Numbered from the stretch's first letter, positions 1 to 6,301 are shown. The stretch: DNA of 13,370 bases from Frankiales bacterium (GCA_004299215.1 SCTD01000186.1:1-13370), one strand, 5' to 3'. Notes: generated from the sequence alone by a model not told the origin. Program-made: numbers and translations.

Positions 1-21
1 CCGCCCACTGTTGAAGCTGTC

Positions 22-101
22 GTTGCCGGCAGGGTTGCCAGCCAAGGTGGACGCGCGACTCGGACGGCCCAGCGGCACGACACGGCAACAGCACCGGCAA
101 C
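22..101. repeat. Imperfect 18-bp inverted repeat beyond sco1
   Basis: Positions 22-39 and 84-101 form an inverted repeat. The outer 8-bp arms (GTTGCCGG / CCGGCAAC) and the inner 6-bp arms (GTTGCC / GGCAAC) pair perfectly, separated on each side by 4 unpaired bases, around a 44-nt centre. The 187 bases beyond the sco1 stop contain no gene I can recognise. Several frames stay open, as expected at this base composition, but none shows a known motif. The repeat could be a long stem-loop ending the leftward transcript or a relic of something else; there is no U-run to argue for a standard terminator. Confidence 0.4.
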
Positions 102-187
102 CGAGTCCCACGTTTCGACGCCACGGAGCGGGTCCACCTCGAAGCGTTCCGGCCGCCACCGGGCACGGGCTACGTCACGGTGTTGGA

Positions 188-856
188 TCAAGAATCCAGG
201 AGCGCGTCGAGATCGGACGCGTACTGGCCAGGGGTGGTGCCACCGGTGTGGATGACGGTCTGCCGGTCTCCCGGACCGAACAGGTACACCACGCCGGAGT
301 GATCGACGTCGCCTTTGGGGTGGGCATGCGCGCTTGCACGAGGCGGCTCGGTGTGCTGCTCGGTGTGCTGCTCGGTGCGCGGCAGGTAGAGCTCGTCGAG
401 CACCCGAGCAGTATCGGCATTGCCGCCGATGAGCCCGACGAACGCCGGATCGAACCGGTCGAGCCAGTCGCGCAGCATCTGCGGGGTGTCGCGTTGCGGG
501 TCCTCAGTGACGAACACGACCTCGATCCGCCGCTGTTCGGCCGGCGGGAGCAATCGCTTGGCGGCAGCGAGATCTGCCATGGTCGTCGGGCACACGTCTG
601 GGCACTCGGTGTATCCGAAGAACAGGGCGGTGACCCCGTCGTCCTTGCCGCGCAGATTGTATGGGTGCCCGCTGGTGTCCGGCAGGACGAGTGCGGGTCG
701 TGGGACCCGGGGCGCGGTGAGCAGCGTTCCCTCGAAGGAGTCGGCGCTGGAGTCAGCGATCACTGCGAGCGGTGAGGCATTCTCGTCGCCCGTGCCGCAC
801 CCCACCAGCGTGAGGACGACCACGGCGGGAGTGATGAGCCGCTTCCGAAGGCTCAC
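188..856 (-). CDS. SCO1/SenC/PrrC-family copper-binding lipoprotein
   Basis: About 222 residues, thioredoxin-like fold. SCO proteins bind copper outside the membrane and help load the CuA centre of cytochrome oxidase or act as copper or thiol-redox partners. Residues 1-20 form a lipoprotein signal (RKR, hydrophobic stretch, lipobox LVGC with Cys20). The copper motif CPDVC lies at 85-89 in the context GYTECPDVCPTT, and the third ligand is His186 in DVDHSG; all three ligands are present. VTEDPQRDTP at 116-125 is a family signature. A His-rich insert (EQHTEQHTEP, then HAH, about 162-179) precedes the His ligand. The GTG start at 856 lies 52 nt after the upstream stop and lacks a strong ribosome binding site, so it is probably co-transcribed with the Asp-box lipoprotein gene. 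The start was chosen because upstream in-frame residues do not resemble a signal peptide. Family is certain; start is moderately certain. Confidence 0.93.
   Translation of the reverse strand: MSLRKRLITPAVVVLTLVGCGTGDENASPLAVIADSSADSFEGTLLTAPRVPRPALVLPDTSGHPYNLRGKDDGVTALFFGYTECPDVCPTTMADLAAAKRLLPPAEQRRIEVVFVTEDPQRDTPQMLRDWLDRFDPAFVGLIGGNADTARVLDELYLPRTEQHTEQHTEPPRASAHAHPKGDVDHSGVVYLFGPGDRQTVIHTGGTTPGQYASDLDALLDS
347..377. repeat. 12-bp tandem repeat inside sco1
   Basis: Two exact copies of CTCGGTGTGCTG (347-358 and 359-370) are followed by a partial third copy (371-377). On the coding strand they give the in-frame peptide repeat TEQH-TEQH-TE within the His-rich insert of the SCO1 protein. Length change here would add or remove His-containing units without breaking the frame. 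Confidence 0.8.
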
Positions 857-908
857 CCGGCGAACATCGGCATCAAGGGCGCGCCGCCGCGTGTTGGAGA
901 CGCCGGCA

Positions 909-1778
909 TCAGCCGCTCTCGCTGTAGCGGACGGTCCATGTGCGCCCGCCGTCTGATGAAGCCAGCACACCCCTGCCTGTGGCCGCGGCGTACAGGTCCT
1001 CATCGTTGACGGCGAGCGCTTCGGGCTCGCCGCCCACGGTGCCACGCTCTTCCCAGCTGCGACCGCCGTCGGCGCTGGCGTACACGATGCCGGACGGGTC
1101 GACTCCGAAGACCTCGTCGGACTGCTGCCAGGCGAGGACTGCCAGCACCGGCGCATTGGGCACGCCCGTGAACGTTCGGCCGCCGTCGCTGCTGCGAACC
1201 AGTCCCTTCTCAGTGGTCGCGAGCAGGACCTCCGCGTCCGCGGCGCTCACGACGAAGTCCCGCAGTCCTAGATTGCTCCGGGTGTCCCACGTCTTCCCAC
1301 CATCCGCGGAGCGCATCAGCCGAGAGCTGCCGGCGTCCCATCCGTAGACGCTGCCGTCTGCGCTGTGCAGGGCATGGAAGTCCACCTCCCCCGACAGCGA
1401 CACGCTCTCCCACGTCTTGGCCGCGTCGTTGCTGCGGATCAGGCCCAGCCGTGGTGGCAGCTCCGGGTCCTTCTGGAAATCGGGGTGGCCGGAGCCCAGG
1501 AACGTGTTCGGCCCGACGACGGTGAAGCCCATGGTGTCCTGGAACCTGTCCGCGATCCGGGTTGCCTTGCCTTCCTCGGGCAGGGCGAACAGCCCGAAGT
1601 GCGTCGCGGCGTACAGCACCCCGTCGGCAGGATCGACACCGAGCCCATGGACGTGCGCCACACCCGGGTCGTCAGCCGGGTCGATCGCCGGCTGCCCGTC
1701 GGTGTTGCCGTCGCCGCCGGAGCAGCCGGCGATCGCAAGCACCGCGGTGAGCGCGGCAGCGGGGATACGGACGCGCAT
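909..1778 (-). CDS. Asp-box (BNR) repeat lipoprotein, F510_1955-type
   Basis: 289 residues. Residues 1-19 are a lipoprotein signal with lipobox AIAGC (Cys19), so the protein is expected to be anchored on the outer face of the membrane. The mature part starts with HVHGLGV (42-48) and then has five Asp-box motifs (S-x-D-x-G-x-[TS]-[WF]) at about 116, 157, 196, 235 and 274. Spacing is close to 39 residues, which predicts a small beta-propeller; the first box (SNDAAKTW) is degenerate. The F510_1955 family is labelled glycosylhydrolase-like, but I see no sialidase active-site evidence, so a hydrolase activity is not supported. Such proteins occur near actinobacterial copper genes. ATG at 1778 is preceded by GGAG about 4 nt upstream. 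Followed after 52 nt by sco1. The biochemical role is unknown; a copper-binding or scaffold function is only inference. Confidence 0.88.
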   Translation of the reverse strand: MRVRIPAAALTAVLAIAGCSGGDGNTDGQPAIDPADDPGVAHVHGLGVDPADGVLYAATHFGLFALPEEGKATRIADRFQDTMGFTVVGPNTFLGSGHPDFQKDPELPPRLGLIRSNDAAKTWESVSLSGEVDFHALHSADGSVYGWDAGSSRLMRSADGGKTWDTRSNLGLRDFVVSAADAEVLLATTEKGLVRSSDGGRTFTGVPNAPVLAVLAWQQSDEVFGVDPSGIVYASADGGRSWEERGTVGGEPEALAVNDEDLYAAATGRGVLASSDGGRTWTVRYSESG

Positions 1779-1895
1779 GACACTCCGTCTATGAGGAACC
1801 GATCAGCTTGGACCATGTTACGGAGCATCCGACGACCGCGCCTGCCGCGACGGGCCCTCCCCCTGAAGAGCGCATGTGCTGGCGCGGATCAACGG

Positions 1896-1979
1896 TTAGG
1901 TCCGGTTCTCGGTCAGGGCGCTGAAGCTGCGGAGGCGCAGGCTGTTCGTCGCGACGAAGGTGCTACGCACTTCGATCGG
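1896..1979 (-). pseudogene. Remnant of CopA P-type ATPase C-terminus
   Basis: Downstream of the copZ stop, and in the same frame as it, the minus strand reads PIEVRSTFVATNSLRLRSF, then SALTENRT and a TAA stop at 1896-1898. The segment STFVATNSLRLRSF closely matches the last membrane helix and tail of actinobacterial CopA ATPases, which from memory end like SSVFVVTNSLRLRRF. No other part of an ATPase is present between copZ and here. The usual actinobacterial order is csoR-copZ-copA, so this looks like a scar left after deletion of most of copA. A start codon (GTG at 1970) exists, but no ribosome binding site supports a separate small gene. The identification rests on about 14 residues recalled from the family, so it is moderate. 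Confidence 0.55.
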
Positions 1980-2009
1980 CGCGTGCGCCTGACCCGGGCT
2001 GGACCGCGC

Positions 2010-2216
2010 TCACCGGGCGAGGCTGTAGCCAGCCTCCTCGACGGCTGCACGGACCTCGTCCTCGGTGAGCGGCGCATCGGAGGTCACGGTCACCCGGCCC
2101 GAATCGAGCTCGACCTGGACGTCGGTGACGCCGGGCAGCCCGCTGACCTCCTCAGTGACGCTGCTGACGCAGTGGCCGCAGGTCATCCCGGTCACGGTGT
2201 AGGTATCGGTGGTCAC
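2010..2216 (-). CDS. copZ: Copper chaperone, HMA domain (CopZ)
   Basis: 68 residues covering a single heavy-metal-associated domain of normal CopZ length. The Cu(I) site is MTCGHC (Cys13 and Cys16) after strand 1; the C-terminal EEAGYSLAR matches the usual end of the fold. CopZ carries Cu(I) in the cytosol and passes it to a CopA-type ATPase or to CsoR. GTG start at 2216 with GGAAGGAA upstream at about 8-nt spacing. It lies 60 nt downstream of csoR and is presumably in the same CsoR-controlled transcript. The expected partner copA is missing downstream except for a probable C-terminal remnant, so its present partner may be the ATPase encoded at 6396-8873. Function is near certain; the partner is inferred. 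Confidence 0.95.
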   Translation of the reverse strand: MTTDTYTVTGMTCGHCVSSVTEEVSGLPGVTDVQVELDSGRVTVTSDAPLTEDEVRAAVEEAGYSLAR

Positions 2217-2276
2217 GAGGCAATTTCCTTCCGGTTGGCGGGCGACGGCAGCTCCAGCGCCCTGGGGACGTCGTGG

Positions 2277-2630
2277 TCAGGAGCGGACAAGGCGAGCGAT
2301 GGCGTCGGAGGCCTCCTTGAGCTTCGCGGCACCCTCGTCTCCACCGACCGCGACCGCATCCGCGACACAATGCGCGATGTGCGCCTCGAGCAGGCCCAGC
2401 GACACCGCCTGCAGGGCCTTGGTCACTGCGCTGACCTGGGTGAGAACGTCAATGCAGTACTTGTCCTCCTCCACCATCCGCGTGATGCCCCGGACCTGCC
2501 CCTCGATGCGGGCGAGCCGCTTGAGGTGGGCGCCCTTGGTCGGGGCATAGCCATGCGCTGGCTCGGCGGGGTGGGCGCGATCATCTGCTCGTGCCCGACG
2601 CTGGGCGTTGGTGGTGCGCGTGGTCGCCAT
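2277..2630 (-). CDS. csoR: Copper-sensing repressor CsoR
   Basis: 117 residues. CsoR is an all-helical DNA-binding repressor that releases its operator when it binds Cu(I). The body matches the family (HLKRLARIEGQVRGITRMVEEDKYCIDV begins at 35; written here in two overlapping parts: HLKRLARIEGQVRGI and TRMVEEDKYCIDV). The Cu(I) ligands Cys59, His84 and Cys88 have the 25- and 4-residue spacing of M. tuberculosis CsoR (Cys36, His61, Cys65). The ~30-residue Ala/Arg-rich N-terminal extension is common in actinobacteria. ATG at 2630 is chosen because AGGAGG (2636-2641) sits 5 nt upstream. A CsoR-type operator lies about 35 nt upstream, implying autoregulation. Oddity: the frame is open upstream of this ATG into the methyltransferase, so a longer fused product is also possible. 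Confidence 0.96.
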   Translation of the reverse strand: MATTRTTNAQRRARADDRAHPAEPAHGYAPTKGAHLKRLARIEGQVRGITRMVEEDKYCIDVLTQVSAVTKALQAVSLGLLEAHIAHCVADAVAVGGDEGAAKLKEASDAIARLVRS

Positions 2631-3413
2631 CAAGACCTCCTGACGGGCGATGCCGAGACCGTGTGTAGCACACCCCAGGGGGGTATCTGCGTGAGTGGAA
2701 CACAGAATCGCGCCGCAGCTCCATGCGGACAGCTCAGCGCTGTCCGTCTCGGGCTCCTGCCCCGAGACGCCTACCGGGCCGGGAGCCGCGAGAACCGGCC
2801 GAACCGGCTTGTACGCGCGCACCCGGGCGGCGTAGTCGACCCACGCAGAGCCGAAGTCGCCGGCGACCTCTCGCTCCTCAGACCGGGCGAGCCGGGCGTA
2901 GACCCACGCCAGCACGGGGAACATGACCAGCGTCGGGATGGTCGGCCGCTGAAGGAGCCACCCCGCCATGACAAGCAGGAAGCCCAGGTACTGCGGGTGC
3001 CGAAGCCAGCCGTACGGCCCACTCGTGGCGAGCTCCCCCGTCTGCGCCGCACGGTGCAGAACCTGCCATGCCACCGCTATGAGCCAGAAGCCACCGCCGA
3101 TGAGCACGTAGCTCGCAAGATGGAACGGTGAGACGTGCGGGTCAGCCTGCCAGCCGATCAGGTCGTTCCACAGGTGCCCGCCTGAGTGCGTCGCCTGCAG
3201 TGCCGGGAAGCGCTCGCCGAGCCACCCGGCCAACAAGTACACGGTGAGCGGCGCCCCGTACATCTCGGTGAACAGCGCGACGATGAACGCCGAGTAGCCG
3301 CTCATCGCCCGCCAGTCCCGCCTCGTTCGCGGGTGGAAGAAGCTTACGCCGAACGCGATCATGAGCGCGCTGTTGAGGACGGCCAAGGACCAGAGGCCGT
3401 AGTCCTGCGTCAT
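2277..3413 (-). CDS. ICMT/PEMT-like membrane methyltransferase, open in frame into csoR
   Basis: Residues 1 to about 203 (down to ~2804) are an isoprenylcysteine-carboxylmethyltransferase-family membrane protein. Hydrophobic segments lie near 6-27, 40-62, 98-119 and 140-175, with the signature GPYGWLRHPQYLGF at about 132-145 and a following SEERE motif that in this family helps bind S-adenosylmethionine. The bacterial substrate is not known; relatives occur in metal-resistance clusters. ATG at 3413 is preferred over the in-frame GTG at 3422: GGTGATCC, which continues the anti-Shine-Dalgarno pairing, ends 2 nt before the ATG, while GGAGG is only 3 nt from the GTG. No stop follows the domain, and the frame runs through a ~58-residue linker into CsoR (378 residues in all). 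A neighbouring frame stops at 2771-2773, so a lost stop, an indel or a sequencing error is possible. Confidence 0.8.
   Translation of the reverse strand: MTQDYGLWSLAVLNSALMIAFGVSFFHPRTRRDWRAMSGYSAFIVALFTEMYGAPLTVYLLAGWLGERFPALQATHSGGHLWNDLIGWQADPHVSPFHLASYVLIGGGFWLIAVAWQVLHRAAQTGELATSGPYGWLRHPQYLGFLLVMAGWLLQRPTIPTLVMFPVLAWVYARLARSEEREVAGDFGSAWVDYAARVRAYKPVRPVLAAPGPVGVSGQEPETDSAELSAWSCGAILCSTHADTPLGCATHGLGIARQEVLMATTRTTNAQRRARADDRAHPAEPAHGYAPTKGAHLKRLARIEGQVRGITRMVEEDKYCIDVLTQVSAVTKALQAVSLGLLEAHIAHCVADAVAVGGDEGAAKLKEASDAIARLVRS
2665..2687. promoter_or_regulatory. CsoR operator
   Basis: The site begins GTAGCACACCCC and continues AGGGGGGTATC: a pseudo-palindrome of C-tract and G-tract flanked by GTAGC and GTATC. 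The M. tuberculosis CsoR operator likewise begins GTAGC-C-CACCCC and ends in a G-tract followed by ATAC. It lies 35 nt upstream of the csoR ATG, where repressor binding would block the csoR-copZ promoter. It also lies inside the extended methyltransferase reading frame, where it encodes part of the linker. Confidence 0.82.
2726..2746 (-). terminator. Hairpin between methyltransferase domain and csoR
   Basis: CGGACAGC and GCTGTCCG form a perfect 8-bp GC-rich stem with a 5-nt loop. On the minus strand it lies about 25 nt after the stop codon (2771-2773) of the frame adjacent to the methyltransferase and about 40 nt before the CsoR operator, the place expected for a terminator. No U-run follows, which is not unusual for actinobacterial hairpins. 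Terminator function is inference. Confidence 0.4.
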
Positions 3414-3437
3414 CTGGATCACCGACCTCCGCGGCGG

Positions 3438-3839
3438 TCAGCCTGGATGGTGTTCGTCGAGCTCGACGACCTCCTGGGCGGGCGCCACATCACCGTCGGT
3501 CGACCCGCTCACGGCCGGCCCGATGACGAAGGCGGACAGAGCGAACATCGCTGTGAAGACCGCGATGCCGATGACCGGCGCCCGCCAGGTGCCGAACCGG
3601 CGGTACAGCTTGACGAGCAGCGGGATGGAGGCGAGGTAGCCGAGGACACCGAACAAAGCCGTTCCGCCGGACCCGGCGACGAGTGCGGTGCCGGCGAGGA
3701 ACCCGACGTGGTGCAGGACGTGGGGCAGCAGGCCCAGCACAGCGCCGAGCACCGCCAGCAGTCCCTCCCACATCCGCCTCAGCCCCGATCGCGGGCTCGA
3801 GGCGGCGCGTTCCGCGGCGGGCACCATCTCCGTCGTCAT
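3438..3839 (-). CDS. Small multi-pass membrane protein, unknown function
   Basis: 133 residues with about three to four hydrophobic segments (roughly 26-38, 45-60, 61-77 and 88-107). A short Ser/Ala-rich N-terminus precedes them, and the acidic C-terminal tail ends in DEHHPG. The sequence LLPHVLHHVGFLAG (37-50) places three His residues (40, 43, 44) at a membrane edge, and the tail adds two more; these could bind metal, but that is inference. I recognise no named family. The ATG at 3839 overlaps the preceding stop as ATGA, a sign of translational coupling with the DUF2933-like gene, and the methyltransferase start follows 15-24 nt after its stop. It is therefore part of a tight operon of small membrane proteins. 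Existence is well supported; function is unknown. Confidence 0.78.
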   Translation of the reverse strand: MTTEMVPAAERAASSPRSGLRRMWEGLLAVLGAVLGLLPHVLHHVGFLAGTALVAGSGGTALFGVLGYLASIPLLVKLYRRFGTWRAPVIGIAVFTAMFALSAFVIGPAVSGSTDGDVAPAQEVVELDEHHPG

Positions 3840-4093
3840 CGTCGGTTTCCGGATGGGCCGGTGGGCGGCCGCGCTTCCGCGTGGTCGTCTGGGTGAGGCG
3901 TGGAGTCGGATCCGCCGTGACCACCGTGGCCATCGCCGTTCATGCCGAACATCATCCAGACCATCATGAGCGGGCAGGCCAGGAGCACGCCGTAGGTAAG
4001 AGCGGTCCCGACGGGGAGGCCCGCGACGAGCAGCACACCGAAGATCGCGGCTGCGCCGAGGAGCATCTGCTTGAGGTGGGATCCGTTCGCCAT
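3836..4093 (-). CDS. Small DUF2933-like membrane protein with His tail
   Basis: 85 residues. A hydrophobic N-terminal half (about 9-49, probably two short helices) ends with CPLMMVWMMFGM (40-51), followed by HGGHGG and more His (67, 71) in a hydrophilic tail. The C-P-L-M followed by a Met-rich stretch and HGGH is typical of DUF2933 proteins, which often accompany copper genes. Cys, Met and His are all Cu ligands, so copper binding at the membrane is plausible but unproven. Start: ATG at 4093 is preferred over ATG at 4099 because GAGG ends 6 nt before 4093 but directly abuts 4099. It follows the SHOCT gene stop by 2 nt and overlaps the next gene by 4 bp (ATGA). The DUF2933 assignment is by motif and size only. 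Confidence 0.76.
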   Translation of the reverse strand: MANGSHLKQMLLGAAAIFGVLLVAGLPVGTALTYGVLLACPLMMVWMMFGMNGDGHGGHGGSDSTPHPDDHAEARPPTGPSGNRR

Positions 4094-4095
4094 GG

Positions 4096-4338
4096 TCATC
4101 CTCGATTCAGCGTGCGGCCCGCACCGGAGAGCTCGGACCGAGCCTCGCGGTAGGCCCCAGGGTCGATGTCGCCGGCGGCCAGGCGCCGGTCGAGCAGGTC
4201 GAGTGCGTCGCTCTTCGGTGCCGACGGAAACAGCTGCGTCACTGCCCACACGATCACGCCGAGCAGCGCGACCCAGAATCCGATCATCAGCACCCAGCCT
4301 CCGAGGCCCATTCCCGAACACCAGCTTCCTGTGAACAT
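4096..4338 (-). CDS. Small SHOCT-domain membrane protein
   Basis: 80 residues. One transmembrane helix (about 12-36) is followed by a C-terminal SHOCT domain at about 45-70 (LDLLDRRLAAGDIDPGAYRE). SHOCT is a short C-terminal helical domain found at the end of many membrane proteins and thought to mediate oligomerisation; no catalytic role is known. ATG at 4338 has GAGGAGG 6 nt upstream, the strongest ribosome binding site of the small-protein block, so this is probably its first gene. It lies 80 nt downstream of the sensor kinase and 2 nt upstream of the DUF2933-like gene. SHOCT proteins with one helix often sit next to metal-resistance genes in high-GC bacteria. The domain call is confident; the biological role is not known. 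Confidence 0.87.
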   Translation of the reverse strand: MFTGSWCSGMGLGGWVLMIGFWVALLGVIVWAVTQLFPSAPKSDALDLLDRRLAAGDIDPGAYREARSELSGAGRTLNRG

Positions 4339-4418
4339 CTGCCGCCTCCTCGTGGTCGCTCACCAACAAAGTCGGCGCTCGCGGTGAAGCGCGTCATGGG
4401 ATTCCTGTGAAGGTCCGG

Positions 4419-5582
4419 TCAAGCGCGGGTCGTCCCACCGCCGACGGCTGCTCGGCGAGCGGACGCGTCTTCGATCGGGAGGTGCACGGTGATGCGCGTG
4501 CCTTGCCCCCGCCCCTCGCTGAGTGCGCTCACGTGCCCGCCGTGTGCCTCGACGATGGCCTTGACGATGGCCAACCCGATACCCGAGCCGCCGTGCTGCC
4601 GGTCCCTGGCCGCGTCCGCTCGGTAGAGGCGTTCGAAGATGTGCGGAAGGTGCTCGGCGGCGATGCCCTCGCCGTCGTCGGCGACCACCAGCTCGACCTG
4701 CTGCGAGCCCCCGGCCCGGGCGGTGACGGCGACAGCTCCCCCCGGCGGGGTGTGGCGCAAGGCGTTCTCCAGCAGGTTGCCGAGTACCTGAGCCAATCGC
4801 TCGGGGTCGGCACGCAGCGGAGGCAGCGGCGGGTCGGTGTCGAGCGTGAGGGACACGCCCTTGCTGGCGTAGGCCTCAACGGCGGCCGTGACCGCCGACT
4901 GCGCGACCTCTACGGGATCCACGGAGTGCCAAGAGAGCTCGATGCGACCTTCCTCGGCCTTGGAGACCGCGGACATGTCGCTGGCGAGCCGCGTCAGGCG
5001 AGCCGTCTGGGCGCGAAGGACAGCCAGGGTGGCGGGGTCAGGCTGTACGACGCCGTCCTCCATCGCCTCGAGATAGCCCTCCAGCGTCGCCAGAGGCGTG
5101 CGCATCTCGTGGGCCACGTCGGCGATGAGGCGCCGTCGCGTTGTCTCTGTGCCCTCCAGGCGACCGGCCATGGCGTTGAAGGCCTGCGCGAGCTGCTCGA
5201 ACTCCGGGCCGAGGCGAGGTGCCTCGACGCGGGTCCGGTAGGAACCGGCCGCCAACAGGGCCGCCGCGTCCGAGGTTGCGGTGATAGTGCGGCCGATGCG
5301 TCGGTTCAAGTAGACGCTGACGGCCAGTGCCGTCACCACCGCGGCCAGCAGCGCGAGCGACACCGCGATGACGTTGGCCGAGACGTAGGCCTCCTCGGCG
5401 TGGCGCACCAGGTTGTCGCTGGTCAGGTCGCCACGGTGGTCGAGGTGCTCGTGGAAGACACGGGGCCCGACCAGCGCCGCGACCAGCCAGGCCGTGACCG
5501 CGGCAACCAGCAGGACGAGCGCCTGTGCCGTCATCAGCCGTGCCGCCAGTCCACGCCGCCCCCCGCGCGGGCTTCGCCTCAC
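4419..5582 (-). CDS. Sensor histidine kinase of an OmpR-type two-component system
   Basis: 387 residues. TM1 (about 17-38), a short extracytoplasmic loop (39-68), TM2 (69-91), HAMP (about 92-144), dimerisation/phosphoacceptor domain with DVAHEMRTPL (His158), and ATPase domain with NLLENALRH (269-277), DDGEGI (302-307) and GGSGIGLAI (331-339). All catalytic boxes are intact, so it should autophosphorylate and phosphorylate the response regulator encoded just upstream. The loop is only ~30 residues and holds HEHLDH (His44, 46, 49) plus His61, which fits direct metal sensing as in CusS-like kinases; this is inferred from composition and context. The GTG start at 5582 overlaps the regulator stop as GTGA, so translation is coupled. 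A copper stimulus is likely but not proven. Confidence 0.97.
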   Translation of the reverse strand: MRRSPRGGRRGLAARLMTAQALVLLVAAVTAWLVAALVGPRVFHEHLDHRGDLTSDNLVRHAEEAYVSANVIAVSLALLAAVVTALAVSVYLNRRIGRTITATSDAAALLAAGSYRTRVEAPRLGPEFEQLAQAFNAMAGRLEGTETTRRRLIADVAHEMRTPLATLEGYLEAMEDGVVQPDPATLAVLRAQTARLTRLASDMSAVSKAEEGRIELSWHSVDPVEVAQSAVTAAVEAYASKGVSLTLDTDPPLPPLRADPERLAQVLGNLLENALRHTPPGGAVAVTARAGGSQQVELVVADDGEGIAAEHLPHIFERLYRADAARDRQHGGSGIGLAIVKAIVEAHGGHVSALSEGRGQGTRITVHLPIEDASARRAAVGGGTTRA

Positions 5583-6301
5583 TGCCCGTCGCCCATCCGG
5601 TATCCCACGCCGCGTACCGTGCGGATGAAGCGGGGCCGGTCGGCGTCGTCTCCGAGCTTTCGCCGAACGTGCCCGATGTGGACATCCACCAGATGCTCAT
5701 CGCCGACCCAGTTGTCTCCCCACACGGCCTCGATCAGCTGCCGGCGGCTGAACGCCAGTCGCGGTCGAGCCGACAGCGCCTGCAGCACATCGAACTCGGT
5801 CCGCGTCAACTCGACGGGGGCGCCTCCGACGCGTACCTCACGTCCCGCCACGTCGATCTCCAGGTCGCCGATTGATCGCGGAGGCGCCTCGTCGGCGGCC
5901 GACGGCATGGGTGCGGCGGCCGGCCGACGCGGGCGGCGGAGCATGACGTCGACGCGGGCGACGAGCTCGCGTGGGCTGAACGGTTTGGTGACGTAGTCAT
6001 CGGCGCCCACGCGCAGTCCGACGAGCTTGTCGACCTCGTCGGCGCGGGCGGTGAGCATGACGACGTAGCAGTCGGAGAAGGTACGCAGCACCCTGCACAC
6101 CTCGAGGCCGTCGAGCGTGGGCAGACCGAGGTCGAGCACCACGACGTCGGGATCGACCTGACGGGCGAGATCGACTGCCACCTGCCCGTCATGGGCCAGC
6201 GTTACCTCAAACCCGGCGCGTTCGAGGTAGCCGGCGACGAGGGCCGCGAGCGGCTCCTCGTCGTCGACCACGAGCACGCGGCGCGCTGTGTCCCTGTCCA
6301 T
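5579..6301 (-). CDS. OmpR/PhoB-family response regulator
   Basis: 240 residues. The receiver domain (about 7-120) has the acidic pocket Asp13-Asp14, phosphoacceptor Asp57 (VVLDLGLP), Thr84 and Lys106 (KPFSP), all intact. A Pro/Ala-rich linker (123-142) leads to a winged-helix DNA-binding domain (about 145-237) with the usual C-terminal RTVRGVGYRM. It should bind DNA as a dimer when phosphorylated by the adjacent kinase. ATG at 6301 has GGAG about 6 nt upstream. It lies 94 nt downstream of the ATPase gene and overlaps the kinase gene by 4 bp. Its targets are probably the neighbouring copper genes, but I could not identify a matching repeated binding site in the window. Confidence 0.97.
   Translation of the reverse strand: MDRDTARRVLVVDDEEPLAALVAGYLERAGFEVTLAHDGQVAVDLARQVDPDVVVLDLGLPTLDGLEVCRVLRTFSDCYVVMLTARADEVDKLVGLRVGADDYVTKPFSPRELVARVDVMLRRPRRPAAAPMPSAADEAPPRSIGDLEIDVAGREVRVGGAPVELTRTEFDVLQALSARPRLAFSRRQLIEAVWGDNWVGDEHLVDVHIGHVRRKLGDDADRPRFIRTVRGVGYRMGDGQ

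Noticed and set aside
13..187. Possible gene at the left edge on either strand
   Set aside because: Several frames stay open, but none has a recognisable motif, a good ribosome binding site or typical protein composition; open frames are expected at this GC content.
1365..3131. Long plus-strand open frame of about 588 codons opposite csoR, copZ and the methyltransferase
   Set aside because: It is antisense to clearly recognised genes, has biased Arg/Gly/Ala-rich composition and matches no family; a mirror of high-GC codon use.
4407..5996. Long plus-strand open frame opposite the two-component genes
   Set aside because: Same reason: it is antisense to an intact kinase and regulator, with no domain of its own.
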